In this document: piece by piece, positions 42,481-51,306 of the stretch
How positions within the stretch are numbered: position 1 is the first letter of the stretch
Layout: every line of letters begins with the position of its first letter
DNA from: JACVRW01 sp963739095
GTDB taxonomy: Bacteria; Actinomycetota; Thermoleophilia; Solirubrobacterales; Thermoleophilaceae
Direction: 5' to 3'
Length of the DNA: 64,000 bases
Assembly: GCA_963739095.1 (NCBI GenBank)
Contig: CAVTZF010000028.1
Coordinates: forward strand, 1-64,000
The notes under the pieces: generated by a model
What the model was told of the DNA's origin: nothing
Database searches by the model: none
The model's input: the letters and a program-made list of their open reading frames with translations, nothing else
Position numbers and translations under genes: made by a program

Positions 42481-43995
42481 ATGAGCGAGAACCTTGCGCG
42501 GCTCCTCACGGAGACCGCCGCTGAGCACGGCGACGGGGTCGCCTTCAAGCTGGATGACGTCGAGCTGCCCTACGCGGCGCTCGACGCGGCGAGCGCACGC
42601 GCCGCCGGCCTGCTGAGGGCGCGCGGAATCGAGCCGGGCGACCGCGTCGGGCTGATGCTGCCGAACGTGCCCTACTTCCCCGTCCTCTACTACGGAATCC
42701 TGCGCGCCGGCGCGGTCGTAGTCCCGATGAACGTGCTCCTGAAGGAGCGCGAGGTCGCCTACTACCTCGGCGACTCGGGCGCGAAGCTGCTCTTCGCGTG
42801 GCACGGCTTCGCGGAGGCCGCCGAGGCGGGCGCCGCCCGGGCCGGCACCGACTGCATCCTGATAACGCCGGGCGAGACGGAGCAGCTGCTCGGTGCCCAG
42901 GAGCCCGTCGAGGAGCCGGTCGAGCGCGCGGCGGACGACACCGCGGTGATCCTCTACACGTCGGGGACGACCGGCCAGCCCAAGGGCGCCGAGCTGACCC
43001 ACTCGAACCTGTACCGCAACTGCACGATGACCGCCCGGACGCTCGGGCAGTTCTCGCACGATGACGTGCTGCTCGGGGCGCTGCCGCTCTTCCACTCGTT
43101 CGGGCAGACCTGCACGATGAACGCCGCGATCGGGATGGGCGCGACCGTGACGATGATCCCGCGCTTCGACCCGGAGAAGGCGCTCGAGATCATCGAGCGC
43201 GACCGCGTGACCGTCTTCCAGGGCGTGCCGACGATGTACAACGCGATCCTGCACGCGAACCGCGCCGACAGCACCGACGCGTCGTGCCTGCGGCTCTGCA
43301 TGTCCGGCGGCGCCGCCATCCCGGTGGAGCTGATCCGCGGCTTCGAGGCGAAGTTCGACTGCGCGATCCTCGAGGGCTACGGGCTTTCCGAGACCTCCCC
43401 GGTGGCCTCCTTCAACCACCCCGACCGCGAGCGCAAGCCTGGCTCGATCGGCACCCCGATCCAGGGGGTCGAGATGCAGGTCTGGGACGACGACGGCAAC
43501 GAGCTGCCGCTGGGCGAGGTCGGCGAGATCGTGATCCGCGGTCACAACATCATGAAGGGCTACTGGCAGCGGCCGGATGCCACCGCGGAGGCCATCGACG
43601 CCGACGGCTGGTTCCGCACCGGCGACATGGCGAAGGTGGACGAGGACGGCTACTTCTTCATCGTCGACCGCAAGAAGGACCTGATCATCCGCGGCGGCTA
43701 CAACGTCTACCCGCGCGAGGTCGAGGAGGTGCTCTACGAGCACCCCGCCGTGCGCGAGGCCGCCGTCGTCGGGATCCCCGACGAGTCGCTCGGCGAGGAG
43801 GTGGCGGCGGCCGTCGTCCTGTGTCCGGGCGAGTCGCTCGACGCGTCGGAGCTCAAGGCCTACGTGAAGGAGCAGGTCGCGGCGTACAAGTACCCGCGCA
43901 AGATCTGGTTCGTCGACGAGCTGCCCAAGGGCCCGACCGGCAAGATCCTGAAGCGCGAGATCGAGGCGCCCGCCGAGGTGAAGGCGGCGACCTAG
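42481..43995 (+). CDS. fatty-acid/carboxylate--CoA ligase (ANL superfamily)
   Basis: This 504-residue adenylate-forming enzyme activates a carboxylic acid, probably a fatty acid, with ATP and CoA. Core motifs are A3 YTSGTTGQPKGAELTH, A5 GYGLSETSPVAS, A7 GWFRTGDMAKVDEDGYFFIV, hinge DRKKDLIIRGGYNVYPREVE and A10 catalytic Lys in PKGPTGKILKREI. ATG 42481 follows GAGGGAGAGGG. Its stop overlaps by three bases the stop of the convergent phosphodiesterase gene. Compactness and sequence suggest the medium/long-chain FadD type; the exact substrate is not readable. Confidence 0.85.
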   Translation: MSENLARLLTETAAEHGDGVAFKLDDVELPYAALDAASARAAGLLRARGIEPGDRVGLMLPNVPYFPVLYYGILRAGAVVVPMNVLLKEREVAYYLGDSGAKLLFAWHGFAEAAEAGAARAGTDCILITPGETEQLLGAQEPVEEPVERAADDTAVILYTSGTTGQPKGAELTHSNLYRNCTMTARTLGQFSHDDVLLGALPLFHSFGQTCTMNAAIGMGATVTMIPRFDPEKALEIIERDRVTVFQGVPTMYNAILHANRADSTDASCLRLCMSGGAAIPVELIRGFEAKFDCAILEGYGLSETSPVASFNHPDRERKPGSIGTPIQGVEMQVWDDDGNELPLGEVGEIVIRGHNIMKGYWQRPDATAEAIDADGWFRTGDMAKVDEDGYFFIVDRKKDLIIRGGYNVYPREVEEVLYEHPAVREAAVVGIPDESLGEEVAAAVVLCPGESLDASELKAYVKEQVAAYKYPRKIWFVDELPKGPTGKILKREIEAPAEVKAAT

Positions 43996-46250
43996 TCGAG
44001 GTCGCCGCCCAGCTTCACCACGATCAGCTCGACGTCGTCCGGCCTGTCGCGCGCGACCCAGCGGCCGTCGTTGCCCGGATAGTTGTTGTCGTTCGCGATC
44101 AGCAGGCGATCGTCGTCCAGCACCTCGAGGCTCTCGACCGACTGCAGCGGGAACGAGAACGGGTCGCCGACGCCGAACTCGCCGGGCCGGGCCGGCAGTG
44201 AGATGTCGTCCGGATCGCGGATCGCCAGCAGGTCGAGCACGAGCTCCTTCTTCAGGTAGCCCTCGGAGTCCGTCTTGCGCAGATCGATCAGATAGATCTT
44301 CTTCTGCTGGGCCTCGATGCCCTGGAAGTCGTCACGCTCGATCAGCACGAAGCGGTTGCGGTCGACGGCGGTCATGTCGCCGATCACGGCGCCGGGGTAC
44401 TCCGCATCCACGCGGTAGTCCCAGGTGCGTCCCGTGTACGCGCCGTCGCGCAGCGAGAACTCGTTCAGCACGCGCCGGCGTGGATCCGGATCGTTGCGGA
44501 GCGCGCCCTCGAGCATCGGGTAGAGGCGCCGGCCGTCGGTTGAGAGTGCCATCGGCTCGAAGCCGCGGCTCGCGGGGATGTTCCAAGCGTCCGGATCGGG
44601 AAGGAACGGGTTCTGTGGAGACTGCACGCCGGGCAGCGGGATCGGCGCCTCGAGCACGCGGCCGCTCGCGTCGGTGTGCAGCAGGAACGGCCCGAACTCC
44701 TCGCCGAACCAGAGGTCGCCGTCGGGCGTGCGCCGCACCGACTCGAGGTCGAAGTCGGCCCCGGTCAGCAGCCGATCGGGCCGCGTGAGCGGGAAGTCGA
44801 CCCGGTTGTCGGGATCGCGCAGCTGGATGAAGCCGAGCACGTCGACCCGGCCGCTGCCCCCGTGGTCCGTCTTGAAGTGGGGCCGGATCCGGTAGAGCCG
44901 GAGCAGGAAGTCGGCCGAGTTCGTCTTGGCGCCGTAGCCGTTGTCGGGCATCCCGTAGAACGTGCCCGCCGGGCCCTTGAGCACCGCCGAGAAGCCCGGG
45001 ATCGGCTGACTGGGGAACGGCGGGATGACGCCGTTGTCCGGCGTGACCGCTGCGCCCGAGGGCGGGCCGGGTTGATAGGCGTCGGAGGGGAGGATCGCCC
45101 GCGCGAGCAGCTGCGCCTCGCCGCGGCCCGGCTTGCCGCCGCCGCGCGCGCGCACGGCGGTGTCGGCGTTGTCGGAGAACAGGCCGTCGACGCCCAGGTC
45201 GAAGAACTGCTCGTACTCGGCCGTGGCGTTCCCGTAGGCGACCGGGTCGGGCGATGAGCGCAGCTCGAGCGGCAGGAAGCTGTTCTCGTTGCGGAACGTG
45301 TACGGGTGGACGAGCAGGCCGGCACGGTGAGCGTCCCTCACGAACGTGGTCGGCGGCAGCGAGTTGCCGGCGGCGTCACGCGGGACGATGTAGTCCTTCG
45401 AAGGCCCGACGCCGTCCGCGTAGTCGGCGATGTCGCGCAGCCCGGCCGGCGTGGCCATGTCTTGGTAGGTGCGCGGGTCGCCCGACACGACGAAGTCCCA
45501 GGGCTTCTGAGCGGGGGCGCCGAGCAGCTGCACGAGCGGGACGCGCAGCTCGCGATCGAGGTTCTGCAGGTTGCCGACCTCGAACGACTGCACGAACACC
45601 TTCGCGTGCGAGCTGTTGAGGCCGTTGCGGTCGAGCGTGCGGACGAGCGGCTCCTCGAGCGGCAGGCCGATCCCGCGGAAGTAGCTGGGGTGCTTCGTCT
45701 CTGGATAGATGCCGATCGGGCGGCCCAGCTCCTTCGAGAGCCGCTTGGTGAGGTCGATCACCTCCTGGAAGGTGGGCACCTCGTAGAAGCCGTTGTAGCG
45801 CGTGTTGCGCGGCCGCAGTGCCGGGATGCGCTCGACCGCCCGCAGCGTCTTCAGCTCGGCGAGCGTGAAGTCCTCGGTGAACCAGCCCGTCAAAGTCACG
45901 CCGTCGATCGTCTTCGTCGTGCGGCGCGCGGCGAACTCCGGGTGGCTCGCGACGTCGGTCGTGCCCGAGATCTCGTTCTCGTGCCGCGCCACGAGCACGC
46001 CGTCCTTCGTGCGCACGAGGTCGGGCTCGACGTAGTCGGCGCCCAGGCGCGCCCCGAGCTCGTAGGCAGCGAGCGTGTGCTCGGGCCGGTAGCCCGAGGC
46101 CCCGCGATGTGCGATCACGAGCGGGTCGGCGCGATGCTCCTTGCGGTCGTCGTGGCCGGATCCGCCCGCGCGGGCGACCGCCACGCCGGTGGTGGCGACG
46201 ACGAGGAGCAGAACGAGGGAGAGGAGGCGGCTGGGCGTCATGGGCGGCAT
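43992..46250 (-). CDS. secreted GDPD plus esterase-like-phytase fusion
   Basis: This 752-residue exported protein has a signal peptide (about 1-28) and an N-terminal glycerophosphodiester phosphodiesterase domain (about 42-370), with the catalytic HRGASGYRPEHT (H48, H58) and metal ligands E/D in YVEPDLVRTKDG and IYPETKHPS. A C-terminal domain (about 395-745) of the esterase-like phytase/3-phytase propeller family has GFSAVLKGPAGTFYGMPDNG, then WFGEEFGPFLLHTDASGRVL and SRGFEPMALSTDGRRLYPML. Both halves release phosphate or alcohols from phosphodiesters, so it is probably a phosphorus-scavenging enzyme outside the cell. It is a single-gene unit convergent with the acyl-CoA ligase. Confidence 0.85.
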   Translation of the reverse strand: MPPMTPSRLLSLVLLLVVATTGVAVARAGGSGHDDRKEHRADPLVIAHRGASGYRPEHTLAAYELGARLGADYVEPDLVRTKDGVLVARHENEISGTTDVASHPEFAARRTTKTIDGVTLTGWFTEDFTLAELKTLRAVERIPALRPRNTRYNGFYEVPTFQEVIDLTKRLSKELGRPIGIYPETKHPSYFRGIGLPLEEPLVRTLDRNGLNSSHAKVFVQSFEVGNLQNLDRELRVPLVQLLGAPAQKPWDFVVSGDPRTYQDMATPAGLRDIADYADGVGPSKDYIVPRDAAGNSLPPTTFVRDAHRAGLLVHPYTFRNENSFLPLELRSSPDPVAYGNATAEYEQFFDLGVDGLFSDNADTAVRARGGGKPGRGEAQLLARAILPSDAYQPGPPSGAAVTPDNGVIPPFPSQPIPGFSAVLKGPAGTFYGMPDNGYGAKTNSADFLLRLYRIRPHFKTDHGGSGRVDVLGFIQLRDPDNRVDFPLTRPDRLLTGADFDLESVRRTPDGDLWFGEEFGPFLLHTDASGRVLEAPIPLPGVQSPQNPFLPDPDAWNIPASRGFEPMALSTDGRRLYPMLEGALRNDPDPRRRVLNEFSLRDGAYTGRTWDYRVDAEYPGAVIGDMTAVDRNRFVLIERDDFQGIEAQQKKIYLIDLRKTDSEGYLKKELVLDLLAIRDPDDISLPARPGEFGVGDPFSFPLQSVESLEVLDDDRLLIANDNNYPGNDGRWVARDRPDDVELIVVKLGGDLD

Positions 46251-46368
46251 GCTTCCTCCGTACCCGGGGCGCGCTTGTTACCAGCGCGCGGCCGACCCGT
46301 TAAGAGGCCGTGACCCGGGATGGGGACCGGGCGCCGACCCAGTCGTCAGCTAGCCTGCGGCCCTCGTA

Positions 46369-47913
46369 ATGGGCTTGCGGGGCGGCTTCACAAGACGAGG
46401 GCTGTTCGGAGCGGGCGCGACCGGTGCTGCCGCGCTCGCGGCATCCGCGTGCGGCGACGACTACTTCGAGCCCGCCACGTCGCACGACAAGGACGCGCCG
46501 AACGTCCTGCTCCTGTTCACGGACTCGACGCGCGCGGATTTCATCTCCTACTACAACCCCGACTCGCTGGCGAAGACGCCGAACATCGACGCGCTCGCCA
46601 AGGATTCGCTCGCGTTCATGCACGCGGTGCCCGAGGCGATGCCGACCGGGCCGGCGCGGCGAGCGCTCCTGACCGGGGTGCGCTCGTTCCCGTTCCGCAA
46701 CTACGTCCCGACCAAGGGCCTGCCGGTGGGCCCGGGCTGGATCCCGATCCCGGACTTCCAGCCGATCGTCACCGAGGTGCTCGGCGAGGCTGACGTCGAG
46801 ACCGCCTACTGCACCGACAACCCCTTCCTGATCGGCCCCAGGTTCTCCAACTTCAGACGCACGCTCGACGTCGTCAAGCCGAGCTACTCGCAGGGCGCCT
46901 ACCGCTTCCTCAACAAGCCCTTCAAGCGCCCCGCCACGCGCTCGACGATCGAGCGCTACCTGCTGCCCGAGCTGTCGGACACTGTCGAGGTCGGCCGCCT
47001 GCGCGCGATGGCGGGCTGGAACTCGATCTACCGCGACTCGGACGGCGACTACCCGACGGCGCGCGTGGTGCGCGCCGGGCTGCGGCTGCTCGACGACCTG
47101 AAGGAGGAGGGCAAGCCCTTCTTCCTGGGCATCGACGCGTTCGACCCGCACGAGCCGCTGGACGCGCCGCGTACCTACCAGACGCGCTTCGGCAGCTCGC
47201 CCAAGGGCATCGAGAAGCAGGGCATCACCCCAATCCAGCCGTTCGAGACGCCCTACTCCTGGGTTATCGACGTGGACGTGGACAGTGAAACGGTGGAGCG
47301 CGTGCGCGAGCTGTACGCCGCCGAGGTCGAGTTCGTCGACGAGTGGGTCGGCCGGCTCATGAACGAGCTGGACCGCCAGAAGCTGCTCGACAACACCGTG
47401 ATCATGTACTCGTCGGATCACGGGCTGACGCTCGGCGAGCACGGCGTCCTCGGGAAGCACGGCGCCCGCGCGCATTGGCACATCTACCACGTGCCCTTCA
47501 TGATCCGGCACCCGGAGGGCAAGCGCGCGGGCGATACGAGCGACTTCTTCGCCTCGACCTACGACCTGCCCCGTACCGCGCTCGGCTTCATGGGCGTGCG
47601 CGCGCCCGGGATGATGGGCGGCGAGGACCTGTCCGTCATGTTCGACGGCAAGGAGCCTCCGCCGCGGCCGCACTTCACCTCCTGCTACGACGACTACGTC
47701 CTGGTCGGCGACCTCGACTGGTTCCTGCTCTCGGACAGCGAGGGGATGCGCAAGCGCCTCTACGACAAGCATGCGGATCCGCTCGAGCTGACCGACGTGG
47801 CCGAGCAACACCCGGAGGTCGTGGACCGGCTCTGGCGCGTGCTGGAGGACGAGGCGGGCGGGACGCTGCCGCAGTTCGCCCCGAGCGGCACCAAGGCGGT
47901 GATCGGCGGGTGA
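46369..47913 (+). CDS. Tat-exported sulfatase-fold lipoprotein, Thr in place of formylglycine Cys
   Basis: This 514-residue alkaline-phosphatase-superfamily protein has a twin-arginine lipoprotein signal (FTRRGLFGAGA, lipid Cys28 in AASACGD). Metal-site residues are largely kept: FTDSTRADF (D52), FDPHEP, and YSSDHGLTLGEHG with a downstream GKHG. The nucleophile motif C-x-P-x-R of sulfatases is TGPAR (T93-R97), so the Cys or Ser converted to formylglycine is Thr. Thr nucleophiles are used by related phosphodiesterases, so it may be a phospho- rather than sulfo-hydrolase. It is the first gene of a three-gene overlapping operon with a paralogue and an exporter. Confidence 0.8.
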   Translation: MGLRGGFTRRGLFGAGATGAAALAASACGDDYFEPATSHDKDAPNVLLLFTDSTRADFISYYNPDSLAKTPNIDALAKDSLAFMHAVPEAMPTGPARRALLTGVRSFPFRNYVPTKGLPVGPGWIPIPDFQPIVTEVLGEADVETAYCTDNPFLIGPRFSNFRRTLDVVKPSYSQGAYRFLNKPFKRPATRSTIERYLLPELSDTVEVGRLRAMAGWNSIYRDSDGDYPTARVVRAGLRLLDDLKEEGKPFFLGIDAFDPHEPLDAPRTYQTRFGSSPKGIEKQGITPIQPFETPYSWVIDVDVDSETVERVRELYAAEVEFVDEWVGRLMNELDRQKLLDNTVIMYSSDHGLTLGEHGVLGKHGARAHWHIYHVPFMIRHPEGKRAGDTSDFFASTYDLPRTALGFMGVRAPGMMGGEDLSVMFDGKEPPPRPHFTSCYDDYVLVGDLDWFLLSDSEGMRKRLYDKHADPLELTDVAEQHPEVVDRLWRVLEDEAGGTLPQFAPSGTKAVIGG

Positions 47914-49502
47914 TCACCAGGCGCTCTCTGCTCCGCCGCGGCGGCACGAGCGCCGCAGGCGCCGGGCTCCTCGGGATGGCGGCGCTGCCGGCCGCGGCAG
48001 CCGCGCAGGAGGGCGGCGCGGATGTCCGCAACGTCGTGCTGGTCGTGCTGCCGCTGGTGCGCCAGGACCACGTCGACGCCTTCGAGGGCGGCTCGCCGGC
48101 GGACACGCCCAACCTCAACGACCTGACAGGCGACTCCCTGCGTTTCGACCGCGCGATCCCCGAGTCGATGCCGGGAATCTCCGCGCGACGCGCGCTCATC
48201 ACGGGCATGCGCGCCTTCCCGTTCCGCGACTGGCGGCGCACCGACGGCCTCGCCCCCATCCCCGGCTTCACGCCGATCTGGGACCACCAGCCGGTGCTGA
48301 CGGAGACGCTGCGCGGGGCCGGCGTCACGACCGTGTACGTGAGCGACAACCCGACGCTCGAGGGCCCGCGCTGGCCGGACGTCAAGCGAACCGGCGCCGG
48401 CGGCGGCCCGCCCGCCTCGGGGCAGCCGGGCATCGAGAGCGATCTGCTGCCCGCGATCGCGCGCCAGACGAGGGCCGCAGAGCGCACCTACCGGGCGGGC
48501 ATCCGTGAGCTGCGTGGTCTCACCAAGGAGAGCCCGTTCTTTCTCGGGATCGACCCCTTCGATCCGCTCGACGCGGCGGTGGCGCCGCGCGTATACGTCA
48601 GGCCGGGCGAAGTCGAGGACGAGGGCATCGGGCCGCTGAACGGCCGCATGGTCGAGCTCAACTGGAGCGGGGGCGACGAGCAGCGCGTGCGCGACGCCTA
48701 CCGCAAGCACGTCGAGGCCGTGGACCGCGAGGTCGGCCGCCTGATGGACGCGCTCTCCGAGCTCGACCTGCTCGACTCGACGCTCGTCGTTGCGATCGGC
48801 GACCAGGGCATCGCCCTCGGCGACCACGCCATGCTCGGGATCGCGACACCGACCTCCTACCGGCCCGCCTACGAGGTGCCGTTCCTGATCCGCCACCCTG
48901 ACGGCGAGATGGGCGGCGACGACATCGACTGGTACGCCACGACCCACGACGTCGCCCCGACGATCCTGTCCTTCATGGGCGTGACCATCCCCGGGAAGAT
49001 GGGCGGCGAGGACCTGACCGCGCTCTTCGACGACGTCGACGAGGACGACCTCTACGACCGCCCCTTCAACGTCACGGCGGTCGGCTCGAACATCATCGTG
49101 CAGGACAAGCGCTGGCTCATGGTCGCCGACCGTGAGGAGATCGAGCGCCGGATGTACGACGACGACGAGGAGGTCGAGGATGACATCAAGCGCTACGACA
49201 ACATCGCGAACGAGGACACCGGCAAGCTGACCGAGCTGTCCATGGTCGCCCTGGCCGTGGCCGGCGGCACGCTGCCGGAGTTCGGCCCCGACGGCGCCCT
49301 GCGCCCGCAGCGCCAGCGCGGCGACGACGACATCGACGACGACGGCATCCCGAACGACTTCGACCCGATCAACAACGACGCGCCCGAGGACGGCACCGAG
49401 CCGGAGGACTTCGAGTTCGACGGACGCATCCCCGAGGGCGGCAAGCTGCCGCTGAACGAGCGCACGCTGGAGTCGGCGCCGCCGCCCGAGGTGAGCCCGT
49501 GA
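47910..49502 (+). CDS. Tat-exported sulfatase-fold pseudoenzyme with Ca-binding tail
   Basis: This 530-residue paralogue of the preceding gene, overlapping it by four bases, has the Tat signal TRRSLLRRGGTSAAG. Nearly all catalytic residues are gone. The metal-binding D-D/S is replaced in VLPLVRQDH, the nucleophile motif reads GISAR (G89 instead of Cys), DPHEP became DPFDP, and SDHG became GDQG. The fold is otherwise well kept (RRALITGMRAFPFRDW). The C-terminal 90 residues are very acidic, with a thrombospondin-3-like unit (DDDIDDDGIPNDFDPINND). Binding of a sugar or polyanion rather than catalysis is likely. It may form a heterodimer with the upstream protein. Confidence 0.75.
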   Translation: MITRRSLLRRGGTSAAGAGLLGMAALPAAAAAQEGGADVRNVVLVVLPLVRQDHVDAFEGGSPADTPNLNDLTGDSLRFDRAIPESMPGISARRALITGMRAFPFRDWRRTDGLAPIPGFTPIWDHQPVLTETLRGAGVTTVYVSDNPTLEGPRWPDVKRTGAGGGPPASGQPGIESDLLPAIARQTRAAERTYRAGIRELRGLTKESPFFLGIDPFDPLDAAVAPRVYVRPGEVEDEGIGPLNGRMVELNWSGGDEQRVRDAYRKHVEAVDREVGRLMDALSELDLLDSTLVVAIGDQGIALGDHAMLGIATPTSYRPAYEVPFLIRHPDGEMGGDDIDWYATTHDVAPTILSFMGVTIPGKMGGEDLTALFDDVDEDDLYDRPFNVTAVGSNIIVQDKRWLMVADREEIERRMYDDDEEVEDDIKRYDNIANEDTGKLTELSMVALAVAGGTLPEFGPDGALRPQRQRGDDDIDDDGIPNDFDPINNDAPEDGTEPEDFEFDGRIPEGGKLPLNERTLESAPPPEVSP

Positions 49503-51271
49503 GGCTCTTCCGCCGCGCGGCGGCCGCCGGCGACAACGGCGGCCCGGTCGACGGGGACGGCGCGGGCGCCGCGGTCGAGGCACCCGCCGAGCGCAAGAAC
49601 CCATCGACCGAGTTCCTCTACGCGAACAAGTGGCGGATCTTCGGCGTGATGATGATCGGCTGGGCGATGTCTCTGCTCGACGTGTCGATCGTCAACGTCT
49701 CGATCCCCGAGCTGCAGGACGAGATGTCGACCGACATCTCGACGGTCACGTGGGTGATCAACGCCTACAACATCGTCTTCGCCGTCCTGCTGGTGTCGAT
49801 GGGGCGGCTGGCGGACCAGTTCGGACGGCGCAAGTTCTTCGTCATCGGCCTGACCGTCTTCACGATCGGGTCGGCACTGTGCGCGATCTCATGGTCGGTC
49901 GAGTGGCTGATCGTCTTCCGCGTCATCCAGGGCGCCGGCGCCGGCATCCTCGCGCCGCTCGGGTTCGCGATGACCGTGCTCGTCTTCCCGCCCGAGCAGC
50001 GCGGTCGCGGGCTTGCGCTGATCGCCGTGGTGGCGCTCGTCTCCTCGGCGATCGGACCGGTGGTCGGCGGCGTGCTCGTCGAGATCGCGAGCTGGCACTG
50101 GATCTTCCTGATCAACATCCCGTTCGGAATCATCGGCGTGATCCTCTGTCTGCGCTGGTGGCCCGAGACCTGGGATCTGAACGCCGGCCGCGAGGTCGAC
50201 GTGAAGGGGATGCTGCTGCTCGGCGGCGCGGTTTTCATGTTCACCGTCGCGCTGACGGAGGCCAACCCGTTCGGCGGCGACCTGCCGCTCTGGCTCAGCC
50301 TGATGCAGGGGGCGATCCTGCTCGGAGTGCTGTTCGTGTGGTGGGAGCGGCGCGCGCCGAACCCGATGATCACGCCGGGGCTGTTCGCAAACCGCCAGTT
50401 CCGGAACGCCAACATCGGGATGCTGTTCTTCGGCGGGGGCGCGATCGGCTCGCTGCTCCTGCTCTCGCTGCTGTTCGTGAACCTCTGGGGCTACACCCAG
50501 CTCGAGGCCGCGCTCGCCATCACCCCCGTGCCGCTGATGGGCCTCGTGGTGTGGCCGTTCGTGGGCCGCGCGGCGGACAGGCGTGCACCCGGCGAGCTCG
50601 CGAAGCCGGGCCTGATCGCCATGGCGATCGGCATGCTGATCGTCTCGTTCATGCCGGCGACGGCGGACGACGCATTCAGCTATCTGCGCATCCTGCCCGG
50701 CCTGCTCCTGATCGGCGTGGGAATGGGCATCTGCTTCCCGGCGCTGAACGTGGGCGCGATGGGCGCCGTGGCGGGCCCCGAGGTGGGCCTCGCCTCCGGC
50801 GTTCTCAACACGGCCCGCCAGCTCGGCGTGGCGGTTGGCGTGGCGATCCTCATCGCGACCTTCGGCGGCGCCCTCCACGCGCACATGAGCTGGTTCGCGG
50901 ACGAGGAGATCGACGACATCGTCGGCGAATGGGAGATCCCGAGACCAGAGGCGGGGCTCGTGATCCAGTCGACGCTGCACGACTACACGGGCGGGACGAG
51001 CGACCGCTTCGAGCCGGGCCCCGGCTTCGACGAGGAGATCATCCGCGAGACGGCGGGCTCGGCGCGCGAGGGCTTCGCCTGGGCGTTCCGGCAGGCGGCG
51101 ATCCTGGTGATCAGCGTGCTGCCGCTGATGGGCGCGCTGAAGCGCACCCCGGCCCAGGCTCAGGCGGAGTTCATGGCGAAAATGAAGGCGCAGCAGCAGA
51201 AGGCGGCTGCGGCGCCCGACGACGAGGACGAGCTCGCCTTGCCCGGACGCGCCAATCCGCACCCTGCTTAA
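49499..51271 (+). CDS. DHA2-family MFS exporter
   Basis: This 590-residue 14-helix transporter has MSLLDVSIVNVSIPEL in helix 1, GRLADQFGRRKFFVIG (motif A), and a motif C region GPVVGGVLVEIASWHWIFLI. The last extracytoplasmic loop is enlarged (about 470-530, rich in Asp/Glu). It overlaps the second sulfatase-like gene by four bases, so the three proteins are made together. A likely logic is export of a substrate that the two Tat-exported proteins then process or bind outside. The substrate is unknown. Confidence 0.85.
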   Translation: MRLFRRAAAAGDNGGPVDGDGAGAAVEAPAERKNPSTEFLYANKWRIFGVMMIGWAMSLLDVSIVNVSIPELQDEMSTDISTVTWVINAYNIVFAVLLVSMGRLADQFGRRKFFVIGLTVFTIGSALCAISWSVEWLIVFRVIQGAGAGILAPLGFAMTVLVFPPEQRGRGLALIAVVALVSSAIGPVVGGVLVEIASWHWIFLINIPFGIIGVILCLRWWPETWDLNAGREVDVKGMLLLGGAVFMFTVALTEANPFGGDLPLWLSLMQGAILLGVLFVWWERRAPNPMITPGLFANRQFRNANIGMLFFGGGAIGSLLLLSLLFVNLWGYTQLEAALAITPVPLMGLVVWPFVGRAADRRAPGELAKPGLIAMAIGMLIVSFMPATADDAFSYLRILPGLLLIGVGMGICFPALNVGAMGAVAGPEVGLASGVLNTARQLGVAVGVAILIATFGGALHAHMSWFADEEIDDIVGEWEIPRPEAGLVIQSTLHDYTGGTSDRFEPGPGFDEEIIRETAGSAREGFAWAFRQAAILVISVLPLMGALKRTPAQAQAEFMAKMKAQQQKAAAAPDDEDELALPGRANPHPA

Positions 51272-51293
51272 GAACAATCGGTGGACTGCCGAT

Positions 51294-51299
51294 TACCCT
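51294..51299 (+). promoter_or_regulatory. -10 hexamer, leaderless start of GH6 gene
   Basis: TACCCT ends seven bases before the ATG at 51307. The 30 bp upstream form a small AT-rich patch between the exporter and the glycosidase genes. Confidence 0.4.
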
Positions 51300-51306
51300 G
51301 CTGTCG

